This document shows, one piece after another, positions 9,901 through 17,778 of a stretch of 64,000 nt of DNA (its first letter is position 1; the number at the start of each line of letters is the position of its first letter). Under the pieces are notes generated by a model. That model was not told the origin of the DNA. It did not search any database and saw only the letters and a program-made list of their open reading frames with translations. Origin of the DNA: Paraburkholderia nodosa (lineage in GTDB: Bacteria > Pseudomonadota > Gammaproteobacteria > Burkholderiales > Burkholderiaceae); NCBI RefSeq assembly GCF_001718195.1, contig NZ_MCNV01000001.1, forward strand, positions 62,001-126,000. The letters are read 5' to 3'. A program made the position numbers and the translations under genes.

Positions 9901-10072
9901 CCACCTCCTCCGCCGACGCACCCGGATATTCCGCGCTGATGACGATGCGCGGCGGCGAGAGCTGCGGATACTGTGCGACCGGCAACATGGGAATCGCGAG
10001 CACGCCCGCGACCATTATCGCGAGCGCGATGACCCATGCGAAGACCGGCCTGTCGATAAAAAAGAAGGGCAC
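6920..10072 (-). CDS. RND-family efflux transporter permease (HAE1/AcrB type)
   Basis: Starting from GTG at 10072 gives 1050 residues, the normal AcrB length, and opens with the family N terminus VPFFFIDRPVFAWVIALAI. A longer in-frame start would run into the preceding gene. Visible features are the first membrane helix, the porter-domain YPGASAEEV motif, and the helix-4 proton-relay Asp pair in GILVDDAIVVVESV. The second-half repeat (LLAVFMVLAALYESW) and GLAAKNAILIV are also present. It should be a trimeric inner-membrane drug or small-molecule/proton antiporter. No periplasmic adaptor or outer-membrane channel gene is adjacent, which is unusual. It lies 16 bp after a GNAT gene at the end of the peptide-uptake gene series. 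Confidence 0.94.
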   Translation of the reverse strand: MPFFFIDRPVFAWVIALAIMVAGVLAIPMLPVAQYPQLSPPRIVISAEYPGASAEEVGNNVASVIEESLDGAEGLQYYETTSDALGDLEIDVTFTSDTNPDIALVDVQNRLKQVEARLPQQVVQQGIDVEKASNTFLMLVALTSTDGTRDSAQLSDYLNRFILRDLKRAPGVGAAELWDADEAMRVWLDPVKLREYGLTAAEVNAAIAAQNSPVTAGTLGNAPFVNGQQITESVSVKGQLETPDEFGQIVLKAKPDGSLVRLRDIARVELGRADYSFYSRLNGRSAATVGIHLGPRGNALETSNRIRARLAELSRRLPPGVAIEIPFDTAYFVRVAIHEVVITLIEAVVLVFAVMWLFLRDLRSTLVPTVVIPVTLMGAFVALYWAGMSINVFTMFGLVLAIGILVDDAIVVVESVQRMMHERGLAPREATRAAMKRIGGAIVGVTAVLTAVFVPMLFFNGNVGGIYRQFAVTMIASMLCSSFMALTLTPALCASLLTVPKRTPKPERGLTAQAARASRGYRAVVAALLRRGPRVLAIYVVLCAVGALLYWKLPQGFLPSEDEGQLQVMIQLPAGATQARTLDVVKRVESILGKQQAVGNVTSVVGWSFAGSGQNVAMAFVELKPWGRRGKDEIDAQAVRDTLNEQFGTILDGDVQAMLPSAVPGIGHSEGFTYRLEDRGGVGTDGLKAARDQLIDAAGKSRMVAQVHSEDLPDGPRVELEVDREKAYAYGVSFDRIADVLGSTFGSTYVDDFPAGGRMRRVIVAADAPTRMNASQLLDLPVQNTFGGSVAMSSIAATHWTVGPVMLSRYNGYPSLDVTGRAAPGHSSGEAMAEMARLALALPEGVYGEWTDAAFEEVQAARQTPLLIGLSLLAVFMVLAALYESWITPLSVLLVVPLGALGAVSAMLLRGLPNDIYFKVGMVTVIGLAAKNAILIVQAASVRRTGGLPLRAAVVGASVERLRPIVMTSAAFVLGVLPLAFSRGGGAQGRHAIGTGVLGGVIAATLLGIVFTPLLYYAVVSRVAAKPVHRVPRRRSEHTAQAKEAETEAP

Positions 10073-10088
10073 GCGCTCGCCGGTACGG

Positions 10089-10646
10089 TTAGGGGAACAA
10101 GGGGGAAGCGAACGGTGGTGCTTCCGCGTAGCGCGCCATATGAAGCGTATCGGCAAGTACGCCGGCGCGCATTGCGGCACCGCGCGAGCGGCCCTCTACG
10201 ACGAAGCCGAACTTGCGATAGAGCGCGATCGCGGCTTCATTGTCGGCGAACACTTCGAGTTCGAGCCTGCGCAGGCCCAGCGAATGGTCGGCACAGGCGA
10301 CGATCGCCGCCATCAGCGCGCTGCCCACGCCACGACGCTGCCAGGCGTCGTGCACGCCGAAGCCCACGCAAGCGCAGTGTGCGCGGCGCGCCTTCGCGAC
10401 ATCGAGCTGCGATTGTCCCACCACGCGTCCGTCGATATCGGCGCAAATCGTGATGCAGCCGGGCGCCCGGCTCTCATACCACGCACGCAAGGATTCGGGG
10501 GTGCGCCACCCGCTCAATAGCGTGCCGTGGCGCACACCTGGCTGATTCATCAAGTCGGCGATCGCCTCGAAATCGGCGGGCTCGCAGGTGCGCACGCGGA
10601 TAGTACCGGGTGACGCGAACGCGGGCGATGGTGTCGGGACGTGCAT
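10089..10646 (-). CDS. GNAT family N-acetyltransferase (second tandem copy)
   Basis: The ATG at 10646 gives 185 residues beginning MHVPTPSPAFASPGTIRVRT. Motif A is HDAWQRRGVGSALMAAIV, followed by LGLRRLELEVFADNEAAIALYRKFGF, both characteristic of RimJ/RimL-like GNAT enzymes. It is clearly a paralogue of the gene just upstream (10652-11179): the ADxxLGLRRL...YRKxGFxVE and RGAxxRxGxLAD segments align throughout. The start lies 5 bp after that gene's stop, and the RND gene begins 16 bp after this one, so all three should be one transcript. The acceptor is unknown; position suggests a product of the peptide uptake and proteolysis genes. Confidence 0.9.
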   Translation of the reverse strand: MHVPTPSPAFASPGTIRVRTCEPADFEAIADLMNQPGVRHGTLLSGWRTPESLRAWYESRAPGCITICADIDGRVVGQSQLDVAKARRAHCACVGFGVHDAWQRRGVGSALMAAIVACADHSLGLRRLELEVFADNEAAIALYRKFGFVVEGRSRGAAMRAGVLADTLHMARYAEAPPFASPLFP

Positions 10647-10651
10647 GGGGA

Positions 10652-11179
10652 TCACTCCGGGGTGAGGGGCAGCGGATCGTGCAGGCGCGCCATCAAGAAG
10701 AAGTCGGCGAGTATTCCTTCGCGCAATACTGCGCCGCGCAAACGCGCCTCGACTTCGAAACCGCACTTTCGGTAGAGCGCGATCGCGGCAGCATTGTCGG
10801 TGTAGACGTGAAGTTGGAGCCGCCGTAGGCCCAGCCAGTTGTCGGCGAAGTCGAGGATTTGCTCCATGAGGAACGTTCCGACGCCCCGACGCTGCCAATC
10901 GTCGTGTACGTTTATGCCGATCTCGCCGACGTGCGCGCGGCGCAACTTTTGCGGATGCAGTTCAGCTTCGCCCACGATAGTCTCGCCCACCAACGCGCCG
11001 ATGATGACGGCCGGCGATACCACGTTCGCGATCCACTCACGGGTCTGTGCGACCGAACTATACGGTGGCTCTGCATTGCCCCGCACTATTGACGGGCTGT
11101 GCCCCAGCGCATGCAACGCTTCGGCATCGCCGGGGCGCAATGCGCGCACGACGAGCCCCTCGGGTAAGCGCGACTGCAT
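10652..11179 (-). CDS. GNAT family N-acetyltransferase (first tandem copy)
   Basis: A 175-residue GNAT enzyme starting MQSRLPEGLVVRALRPGDAE. The acetyl-CoA motif is VHDDWQRRGVGTFLMEQIL; LGLRRLQLHVYTDNAAAIALYRKCGFEVE follows. Near the N terminus there is a SIVRGNAEPPYSSVAQTREWI segment similar to that of RimL and PhaT-like acetyltransferases. It is the upstream member of a tandem duplicate pair. The gene starts 44 bp after the stop of tldE on the same strand. In E. coli, RimL-type enzymes can acetylate the toxic product of processed microcin C after Yej import; that parallel is why its position next to yej and tld homologues is notable. Confidence 0.9.
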   Translation of the reverse strand: MQSRLPEGLVVRALRPGDAEALHALGHSPSIVRGNAEPPYSSVAQTREWIANVVSPAVIIGALVGETIVGEAELHPQKLRRAHVGEIGINVHDDWQRRGVGTFLMEQILDFADNWLGLRRLQLHVYTDNAAAIALYRKCGFEVEARLRGAVLREGILADFFLMARLHDPLPLTPE

Positions 11180-11223
11180 TGTTGTTTCCTTCTTGTTTGA
11201 GACGTCAGGGACGGTCAGGCAGG

Positions 11224-12585
11224 CTACAGCGTCAGTTCAAACGACTTCACCAGCACCCCGGGAAGCTGCATGCCGCCTGTCGCGCGTTGACCCCAAGTGT
11301 CTTCGGACAGGCGCAGTTCGGGCTGCGCACCGAGACGCTCGAGGCGCTCGCCCAGCAGGCCGTAGAGACTGTCGTCGAAGCGCATCGCGTCTACCGGCGC
11401 AACGACACGCCCCTCCTCCACCCAGAACGTCGCAAAACGCGTCATGCCGGTCAGGCGGCAGCCCATGCGATCCGAGAAGTTCACGTACCAGAGGTTGCCG
11501 ACGTACAGACCCGTGCCCAGCGCCGCGAGCACATCCGCATCCGCGAGGTCGCCGCCCGGCATCGAAAGCGACGACGGCGCCTCGCTCGCCAGTGCACCGT
11601 TAGGGAGCAGGCCATACTCGCGCGCCGTCCGGGCGTTTGTCAATTGCGCGACGCTCCTCCCCTCACGCACGAGCGGCACGCTTACGCGCAAATAGCCGTC
11701 TTCGTTGAAGGCAGGGGTAATACCAAGTCCGAGCTCTTCAGTGATCGAGACGCGCGCGTCGAGTGAAAGCTCGCCGCCGTGCAGCCGGTAAAGCGGGCTC
11801 TGCGACGTCGCCTGCGCGCGCGCCGAAAAGCCGCCCCACGCAGCAACGCCCAGCAGTTCTTCGAGCGCCGCTGGCGCGAGCCATGCACGGTACCGGCCCG
11901 GCCCGAGCGCTCGCGGCGCGAGCGCTAGCACGGGCAGGCGTGCCGCCGCCTCCTGCACCTTGCTGGCAAACTTCGCATCGTCCCAGTTCTCGCCCGCATA
12001 GGTCGTCTTGATGGCGCGGCCGCCCGGATGATAGAGCGACCAGCTGAAGCAGAAGTTTTCGACTTCGTGCCAGCCACGGCTGCCGCAACTGGAGGCGAAG
12101 CCGCGCGCGAGCATGCCGCCCGCGTAGAAGCCAACGAAGTCGAGCCCGCGCGCGCATTCGGCCACCACATGGATGAGGGCATGCGGATCGCGCAGCCGTC
12201 CCGTGCGCCGTGTCGAACGGTGCCACGCTGTCGTGTCGTAGAGCAGATGGGGATCATCAGGTGCATCACGCAGGTCCGAGCGAAGCGTTTGCAACGTCGC
12301 GCCCACATCGCGCAGATCCTGATCAGCGTTGCCGCAGATGTCGAGCGTGGAATACGCCTGGCGCGCGCCATCGATCATCCGAAGCGTGAGCTTGCCTTGG
12401 GAGACGAGTCCCATTTGCCGGACTTTGCCGCCGTTGAAGCGAATGAAGTCCGACTGCTCTGCGGCAAAAGACGTGAGCGCCGTTTCACCGGCCAGCAACA
12501 ACCCGTCGATCGCATCGGCGAGCATCATGAAATGCGAGTGCCAGTCTACCGCCACACGCTCGCTTGCAAAGAGTACGTCGCTCAT
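11224..12585 (-). CDS. TldE/PmbA-like subunit of a TldD/TldE protease
   Basis: The ATG at 12585 shares its A with the stop codon of tldD, a TGATG overlap, so translation is coupled. The product is 453 residues. It has the family ALTSFAAEQSDFIRFNGGKVRQ opening and a C-terminal GNLWYVNFSDRMGCRLTGMTRFATFWVE stretch, as in PmbA/TldE. It lacks the HExxxH zinc motif seen in its partner, as expected for the non-catalytic TldE subunit. The pair forms a heterodimeric metalloprotease that degrades unfolded peptides; in E. coli it also matures microcin B17. Pairing with a peptide ABC importer suggests it processes imported peptide. It is cytoplasmic. Confidence 0.88.
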   Translation of the reverse strand: MSDVLFASERVAVDWHSHFMMLADAIDGLLLAGETALTSFAAEQSDFIRFNGGKVRQMGLVSQGKLTLRMIDGARQAYSTLDICGNADQDLRDVGATLQTLRSDLRDAPDDPHLLYDTTAWHRSTRRTGRLRDPHALIHVVAECARGLDFVGFYAGGMLARGFASSCGSRGWHEVENFCFSWSLYHPGGRAIKTTYAGENWDDAKFASKVQEAAARLPVLALAPRALGPGRYRAWLAPAALEELLGVAAWGGFSARAQATSQSPLYRLHGGELSLDARVSITEELGLGITPAFNEDGYLRVSVPLVREGRSVAQLTNARTAREYGLLPNGALASEAPSSLSMPGGDLADADVLAALGTGLYVGNLWYVNFSDRMGCRLTGMTRFATFWVEEGRVVAPVDAMRFDDSLYGLLGERLERLGAQPELRLSEDTWGQRATGGMQLPGVLVKSFELTL

Positions 12586-14021
12586 CAGGCGCCTCCAAAA
12601 ACGTCTACGTTGCTGAAGACGCACGCCGGTGACGCGTGCCCCACACGAATGACCTGCGCGGGCTCTCCCTTGCCGCAATAAGGCGTGCCGTAGACCTCTC
12701 GGGTGCTCGCGTCGCCTACGGCGACGAGACTGCGCCAGAAGCTCGCCGAAATGCCGCGATAATTAGGCCGCTTGACGACCTGCGTGAGCTTGCCGTTCTC
12801 GATGAGCCGGCCATATTCGCAACCGAACTGGAACTTGTTGCGATGGTCGTCAATCGACCAGGACGTATTCGAAGTCATCAGAATGCCGTTGTCGATGCTT
12901 GCGATCATCGCGGCGAGGGTTTCGGTACCGGGCTCGATGTTCAGGTTCGCCATGCGGTCGATAGGCGGGCGATTCCAGTTGGCCGCGCGCGAGTTCGCGA
13001 CCCCCGGCAGCCCGGCGCGCTGCTGCGAGAGTGCCCCACCGAGCGGCCGCTCCAGCACCCCGTTGCGGATCAGGTATTGCTTGCTCGCCGAACTGCCTTC
13101 GTCGTCGAACGCGTAGGTAGCGGCTTCTTCGCGCAGCTCCGGATCGAACGTCACATTCAGCAACGGTGAGCCGTACTGATAGCTGCCGAACATCTCCGGC
13201 TTCACGAAGCTCCAGCCAGCGAAGTTGCGCTCGTCGCCGAGAATCCGGTCCAGTTCGAGTGGATGACCGATCGATTCGTGAATCTGCAACATCATCTGGT
13301 CCGGCATCAGCAGCAGGTCGCGCGTGCCCGACGGGCAATTCGGCGCCGCGAGCAGTTGCAGCGCCTCGTTCGCCACACGGGCGCCAGCGCCATTGAAGCC
13401 GTGCCGTGCGAGTATCTCCAGACCTCCCTGCCCGAGCGCGCCGTGGTCGCCGGCAAGTGTTCGCACCTGCGTGTCGCCGTTCGCATGCGCGGCCACGCTC
13501 AGCCCAGGCATGAGGTAGCGAAAGCGCTGCTCGATGCTCACACCGTCGCTCGTGAGATAGAGTTGATCCGTGTGCGCGACGTGCATGCTCGCCACGCGCT
13601 CGACGATGCGCGAGTCGAGGTTCGCCGACGCGCATTCGTGCGCGAGTTGGCTGAGCCACTCACGGCGGGTGGGGAGCGGCGTGTCGATGTTCGGCGAAGC
13701 ATAGCTGCCGCTCGCAACGGGCCGGGCAATGCGGCGGTAATCGATCAACGAGACTTGCGCACATGCGAACGCCCGCGCCGTGGCGATGTCGAGCGCACGC
13801 TGGAGCCCCTCTGCACTGAGGTCGGCCGTCGCCGCATAGCCGGCACCGGCGCCGGTCCAGGCCGTCAGCATTGCGCCCCGCTCGCGCACCACACGCAGCG
13901 GCTGCGCGACGTCGTTGCGCACCACGTGGTCCTCGACAACTTCGCCCGTCATGCGCAGCGACCAGAAATCGGCGCTGCTCTTCAGCGTGCGCGCGCCCTG
14001 CAGCCAACGCTCTTCGATCAT
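12585..14021 (-). CDS. TldD-like metalloprotease catalytic subunit
   Basis: A 478-residue TldD family protease. The zinc motif HESIGHPLELDR (HExxxH) is present near residue 249. The Cys of YCGKGEPAQVIRVGHASP near residue 450 corresponds to the conserved C-terminal Cys ligand segment. The GRLIENGKLTQVVKRPNYRG stretch is typical of the family. The start codon overlaps the last bases of the yejF homologue by 4 bp (ATGA) and its stop overlaps the start of tldE. This binds the protease to the importer at the level of translation. It is somewhat divergent from housekeeping TldD, so it is likely a specialised paralogue. Confidence 0.9.
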   Translation of the reverse strand: MIEERWLQGARTLKSSADFWSLRMTGEVVEDHVVRNDVAQPLRVVRERGAMLTAWTGAGAGYAATADLSAEGLQRALDIATARAFACAQVSLIDYRRIARPVASGSYASPNIDTPLPTRREWLSQLAHECASANLDSRIVERVASMHVAHTDQLYLTSDGVSIEQRFRYLMPGLSVAAHANGDTQVRTLAGDHGALGQGGLEILARHGFNGAGARVANEALQLLAAPNCPSGTRDLLLMPDQMMLQIHESIGHPLELDRILGDERNFAGWSFVKPEMFGSYQYGSPLLNVTFDPELREEAATYAFDDEGSSASKQYLIRNGVLERPLGGALSQQRAGLPGVANSRAANWNRPPIDRMANLNIEPGTETLAAMIASIDNGILMTSNTSWSIDDHRNKFQFGCEYGRLIENGKLTQVVKRPNYRGISASFWRSLVAVGDASTREVYGTPYCGKGEPAQVIRVGHASPACVFSNVDVFGGA

Positions 14022-15649
14022 GCGAACTTCTCCTGTAGCACCGCCGGCTCGTCCAGCATCGACGACGCCAGCAGCGATTGCGTGTAAGGATGAGACGGCG
14101 CGTGCAGCACGTCGAGCGTGTCACCCTGCTCGACGATGCGGCCCGCTTTCATCACGATCACACGATGCGCCATCGCGCGCATGACGGCCAGATCATGCGT
14201 GATGAACAAATAACTCAGCTTGTACTTCTTCTGCAAGTTCGTCAGCAGCGCGAGCACCTGTTTTTGAATCGAGACGTCTAGCGCGCTGGTTGGCTCATCG
14301 AGAACGATCAGTTCCGGTTCCACCGCCAGTGCACGGGCAATGGCGATACGCTGGCGCTGTCCGCCAGAAAATTCGTGGGGGTACCGCTGCATCGAATCGG
14401 CGGGCAGGCCCACTTCCTCGAGCAGTGATGCGATACGCATACGTCGCGCCGGTCCGTCAACCTCCGGTCTGTGCACGGCCAGGCCCTCTCCGACTATCTG
14501 CTCGATGGTCATGCGCGGAGAAAGCGACCCGAATGGATCCTGAAACACCACCTGCATGCGCGAGTACAGTGCGCGGCGGGCCCTCGCCTTGCGTTGCGCC
14601 GAGAGCGCGACCCCGTCGATGCGGATCTCGCCCGCTGCCGCGCTTTTCAGGCCGAGCACGGTGGCCGCGAGCGTCGATTTGCCCGAGCCAGACTCGCCGA
14701 CGATACCGAGCGTTTCGCCGCGCCGCAGCGTCAGGTTCGCTTCGTGCAAGGCACGGAAAGTCGAACTGCCGAACACCGAGCGCCAGCCTTTGACCGCTGT
14801 GCGGTAATCCACGGCGAGGCCTTTCACGTCGAGGATGGGCAGCGCATCCACCGCGACCGGCGCCACCTCGCGACGCGGCTCGCTATCGAGCAGGCGCTGC
14901 GTGTAGGGATGCTGCGGGTTCGAGAAAAGCGCCGCGGTCGTGTTCGTTTCGACGAGGACGCCCTTTTCCATTACCGCCACGCGCTGCGCAAAGCGCCGCA
15001 CGAGGTTCAGGTCATGCGTGATGAGCAATATGGCCATGCCACGGGCTGCGGCCTCCTGCTTCTGGAGGTCGATCAGCAGATCGACGATCTGCTGGCGGAC
15101 GGTCACGTCCAGCGCCGTGGTGGGCTCATCGGCGAGCAAGAGGCGCGGGCGGCACGCGAGCGCCATCGCGATCATCGCACGCTGGCGCTGTCCGCCGGAC
15201 AGCTGATGCGGAAAGCTGTCGATGCGGCGCTCCGGTTCGGGAATGCCGGTCCGCCGCAGCAACTCGATGCCGCGCTCACGCGCCGCGCCGGCGCTGAGCC
15301 CCTCGTGCAGACGCAGGCTTTCGGCAATTTGCTTGCCGATCGTGTACAGCGGATTCAGGGCGGTCATCGGCTCCTGAAAGATCATGGCGATATCGGCTCC
15401 GCGAATGCCGCGCATCTCCTGCTCGGTTTTCTGCACCAGATCCTCGCCGTCGAACTGCATGCGCCCAGTGAATCTTGCATGCTCGACGAGGCCGAGGATC
15501 GACAGCGCCGTCACGCTCTTGCCCGAGCCCGACTCGCCGACGAGCGCCACGCGTTCGCCGCGCTCAATCGAGAGACTCAGTTCGCGCACCGCCTGTTTCT
15601 CGCCGAAGCGCACGCTGAAGCGCTCGATTTCCAGCAAAGGACGATTCAT
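14018..15649 (-). CDS. Peptide ABC transporter ATP-binding protein, two fused ATPase domains (YejF type)
   Basis: 543 residues with two complete ABC ATPase domains in tandem. Domain 1 has Walker A GESGSGKS near residue 37, signature [12 protein letters not shown] and Walker [13 protein letters not shown]. Domain 2 (from about residue 275) has Walker A GESGSGKS near 316, signature [12 protein letters not shown] and Walker [13 protein letters not shown]. Fused ATPases of this length serve YejABE-type importers of oligopeptides and, in E. coli, microcin C. Its start overlaps the last base of the permease gene before it, and its end overlaps the tldD start by 4 bp. Membrane-associated on the cytoplasmic side. 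Confidence 0.93.
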   Translation of the reverse strand: MNRPLLEIERFSVRFGEKQAVRELSLSIERGERVALVGESGSGKSVTALSILGLVEHARFTGRMQFDGEDLVQKTEQEMRGIRGADIAMIFQEPMTALNPLYTIGKQIAESLRLHEGLSAGAARERGIELLRRTGIPEPERRIDSFPHQLSGGQRQRAMIAMALACRPRLLLADEPTTALDVTVRQQIVDLLIDLQKQEAAARGMAILLITHDLNLVRRFAQRVAVMEKGVLVETNTTAALFSNPQHPYTQRLLDSEPRREVAPVAVDALPILDVKGLAVDYRTAVKGWRSVFGSSTFRALHEANLTLRRGETLGIVGESGSGKSTLAATVLGLKSAAAGEIRIDGVALSAQRKARARRALYSRMQVVFQDPFGSLSPRMTIEQIVGEGLAVHRPEVDGPARRMRIASLLEEVGLPADSMQRYPHEFSGGQRQRIAIARALAVEPELIVLDEPTSALDVSIQKQVLALLTNLQKKYKLSYLFITHDLAVMRAMAHRVIVMKAGRIVEQGDTLDVLHAPSHPYTQSLLASSMLDEPAVLQEKFA

Positions 15650-16761
15650 TATTTACCTCCGCCGAACGCCGAGCCACGCCTGCGCGTATCGAGTGCGTTA
15701 CGCAGTGCATCGCCCATGAACGTGAGCAGCAGCAGCGTAATGACGAGCGCCGCAAAAGCCGAGAGCGAGATCCACCATGCCTCGAGATTGTTCTTGCCCT
15801 CCTGGAGTAGCTCGCCAAGGCTTGGCGTGGGCGGCGGCACACCGAGCCCGAGGAAGTCCAGACTGGTGAGCGAGAGAATGGCCGCACTCATGCGAAAAGG
15901 CAGGAACGTGATGACCGGCGTCAGGCTGTTGGGCAGCACGTGGCGCCACATGATCTGCCAGTTCGAGAGACCCATCGTGCGCGCCGCCTTCACGTAGTCG
16001 AGCGAGCGGTTGCGCAGGAATTCAGCGCGCACGTAATCGGAAAGCACCAGCCATCCAAACATGGAGAGCAGGATAAACAGCAGCCAAAGCGTAGGCTCGA
16101 AGATCGAGGCGAAGATGATGAGCAGGTAGAGGTCCGGCATCGAACTCCAGATTTCGATGAGCCGCTGCCCGATGAGATCGGTGCGTCCTCCATAGAAGCC
16201 CTGCACCGCACCCGTCAACACGCCCAATGCGACGCCGGATACCGTTAGCGCCAGAGCCATCAGCACGGAAAGCCGGAAGCCGTAGAGCAACCGCGAAAGC
16301 ACGTCGCGACCGAACTGATCGGTGCCGAGCCAATTCGTGGCCGAGGGCGCGGACGGATACGGTCGCGCCGCGAAGTAGTCGATCGTATCGTAATGAAAAT
16401 GATTGGGCGGATAGATCGCGAAATTGCCGTTCGATTCGAGGCGCTGCCGGATATACGGGTCGAGGTAGTTGGTCCTCGCCGGAAAGTCGCCACCGAAGAT
16501 CGTCTCCGGATAATCCTTCACGATCGGGAAATAGTACTGACCGTCGTAACGCACGACGAGCGGCCGGTCATTTGCGAGCACCTCGCCGAGCATGCTGATC
16601 GCAAACAGCGTGACGAAGATGACAAGGCTCCAATAGCCGAGCGGCTGCGCGCGAAAGCGCTGCCACGTGCGGCGCCAGGGCGAGACCGACGGCGCGTGGG
16701 CAACGGCGGCGGTTTCAGCCGTCCAGGCGTTGGAACTGGATGCGGGGGTCGACGAGGACAT
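15649..16761 (-). CDS. Peptide ABC transporter permease (YejE type)
   Basis: I chose ATG at 16761 (370 residues, MSSSTPASSS); a TTG five codons upstream is possible. The protein has an N-terminal helix (WSLVIFVTLFAISMLGEVLAND) and a large periplasmic loop typical of YejE, containing YPETIFGGDFPARTNYLDP. The core follows with LGTDQFGRDVLSRLLYGFR, and a cytoplasmic EAA loop AARTMGLSNWQIMWRHVLPNS contacts the ATPase. It forms the heterodimeric channel with the YejB homologue. The start lies 47 bp inside the end of yejB, so the reading frames overlap. Confidence 0.92.
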   Translation of the reverse strand: MSSSTPASSSNAWTAETAAVAHAPSVSPWRRTWQRFRAQPLGYWSLVIFVTLFAISMLGEVLANDRPLVVRYDGQYYFPIVKDYPETIFGGDFPARTNYLDPYIRQRLESNGNFAIYPPNHFHYDTIDYFAARPYPSAPSATNWLGTDQFGRDVLSRLLYGFRLSVLMALALTVSGVALGVLTGAVQGFYGGRTDLIGQRLIEIWSSMPDLYLLIIFASIFEPTLWLLFILLSMFGWLVLSDYVRAEFLRNRSLDYVKAARTMGLSNWQIMWRHVLPNSLTPVITFLPFRMSAAILSLTSLDFLGLGVPPPTPSLGELLQEGKNNLEAWWISLSAFAALVITLLLLTFMGDALRNALDTRRRGSAFGGGK

Positions 16762-17770
16762 AGCAGACGTCAGCAATGAGTTTGGTTACGAGGCCAATCA
16801 GCGTGAATAGAAACAGCGAGCCAAGCACGACGGGGTAATCGCGGCGGATAACCGAGTCGTAAGAGAGCTGGCCCATGCCGTCCAGTGAGAACAGCGTTTC
16901 GATCAGCAGATTGCCGTTGAGAAAAGCGCCAATGAACGCGGCGGGCAAGCCCGTGACGAGCGGAATGGCCGCGTTGCGCAATACGTGCTTCCACAGCACA
17001 TCGCGCTCGGGCGCGCCTTTTGCCCGCGCGGTCAGCACATACTGGCGGCCGATCTCTTCGAGGAACGTGTTCTTCGTGAGAATCGTGACGATCGCGAAGT
17101 TGCCGACCACGGAGGCCGTTACCGGCAGGACGATGTGCCACAGGTAGTCGAGCACCTTGCCCGCGAGGCTCAGGTCAGCGAAGTCATCGGACGTGAGACC
17201 CCGCATGGGGAACACCTGCCAGAACGAGCCGCCACCGAACAGCATCAGCAGCAGCACGCCGAGCACGAAACCCGGCACCGCATAGCCGGAGAGCACGAGT
17301 ACGCTGGTCACGGTGTCGAATCGCGACCCGTTGCGCACCGCCTTTGCGATGCCGAGCGGCACGGATATCACGTAAGTTAGCAGTACTGTCCACAGGCCAA
17401 GCGTGATCGAAACGGGCAACTTCGAGCGGATCACGTTCCAGACGCTGTCGTGCTGGTAGTACGACTGACCAAGATCGAACGTGGCGTAGTCCTTGAGCAT
17501 GAGGAAATAGCGCGTGAGCGGAGGCTTGTCGAAGCCGAACTCCTTCTTGATCTGCTCGATCTGTTGCGGATCCACGCCCTGGCTGCCGTGATAGCCGCCT
17601 CCTCCAGCGCCGGTCTCGCCGCCGCGCGTCGCATTGCCATGGCGCAGTTGCGCCATGATCTGCTCGACCGGGCCGCCGGGCACGAACTGCGTGACGACGA
17701 ACGTGAGCGTGACGACGCCGATCAGCGTCGGCACCATCAGCAATAGACGTCGAAAAATGTAGGCGAACAT
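16715..17770 (-). CDS. Peptide ABC transporter permease (YejB type)
   Basis: 351 residues with the typical DppB/YejB start MFAYIFRRLLLMVPTLIGVVTLTF. The YejB-specific insertion follows: GGPVEQIMAQLRH, a glycine-rich HGSQGVDPQQIEQIKKEFGFDKPP and YFLMLKDYATFDLGQSY. Then come the transmembrane core and the EAA loop TARAKGAPERDVLWKHVLRNA. It should be one half of the inner-membrane channel. The gene starts 8 bp after the binding-protein gene and its 3' end overlaps yejE. Confidence 0.93.
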   Translation of the reverse strand: MFAYIFRRLLLMVPTLIGVVTLTFVVTQFVPGGPVEQIMAQLRHGNATRGGETGAGGGGYHGSQGVDPQQIEQIKKEFGFDKPPLTRYFLMLKDYATFDLGQSYYQHDSVWNVIRSKLPVSITLGLWTVLLTYVISVPLGIAKAVRNGSRFDTVTSVLVLSGYAVPGFVLGVLLLMLFGGGSFWQVFPMRGLTSDDFADLSLAGKVLDYLWHIVLPVTASVVGNFAIVTILTKNTFLEEIGRQYVLTARAKGAPERDVLWKHVLRNAAIPLVTGLPAAFIGAFLNGNLLIETLFSLDGMGQLSYDSVIRRDYPVVLGSLFLFTLIGLVTKLIADVCYVLVDPRIQFQRLDG

Positions 17771-17778
17771 GGTGGTCC

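Noticed and set aside
10072..10180. Longer N terminus for the RND permease
   Set aside because: The extra residues overlap the end of the previous gene and come before the conserved FFFIDRPVFAW start; GTG 10072 gives the usual family start.
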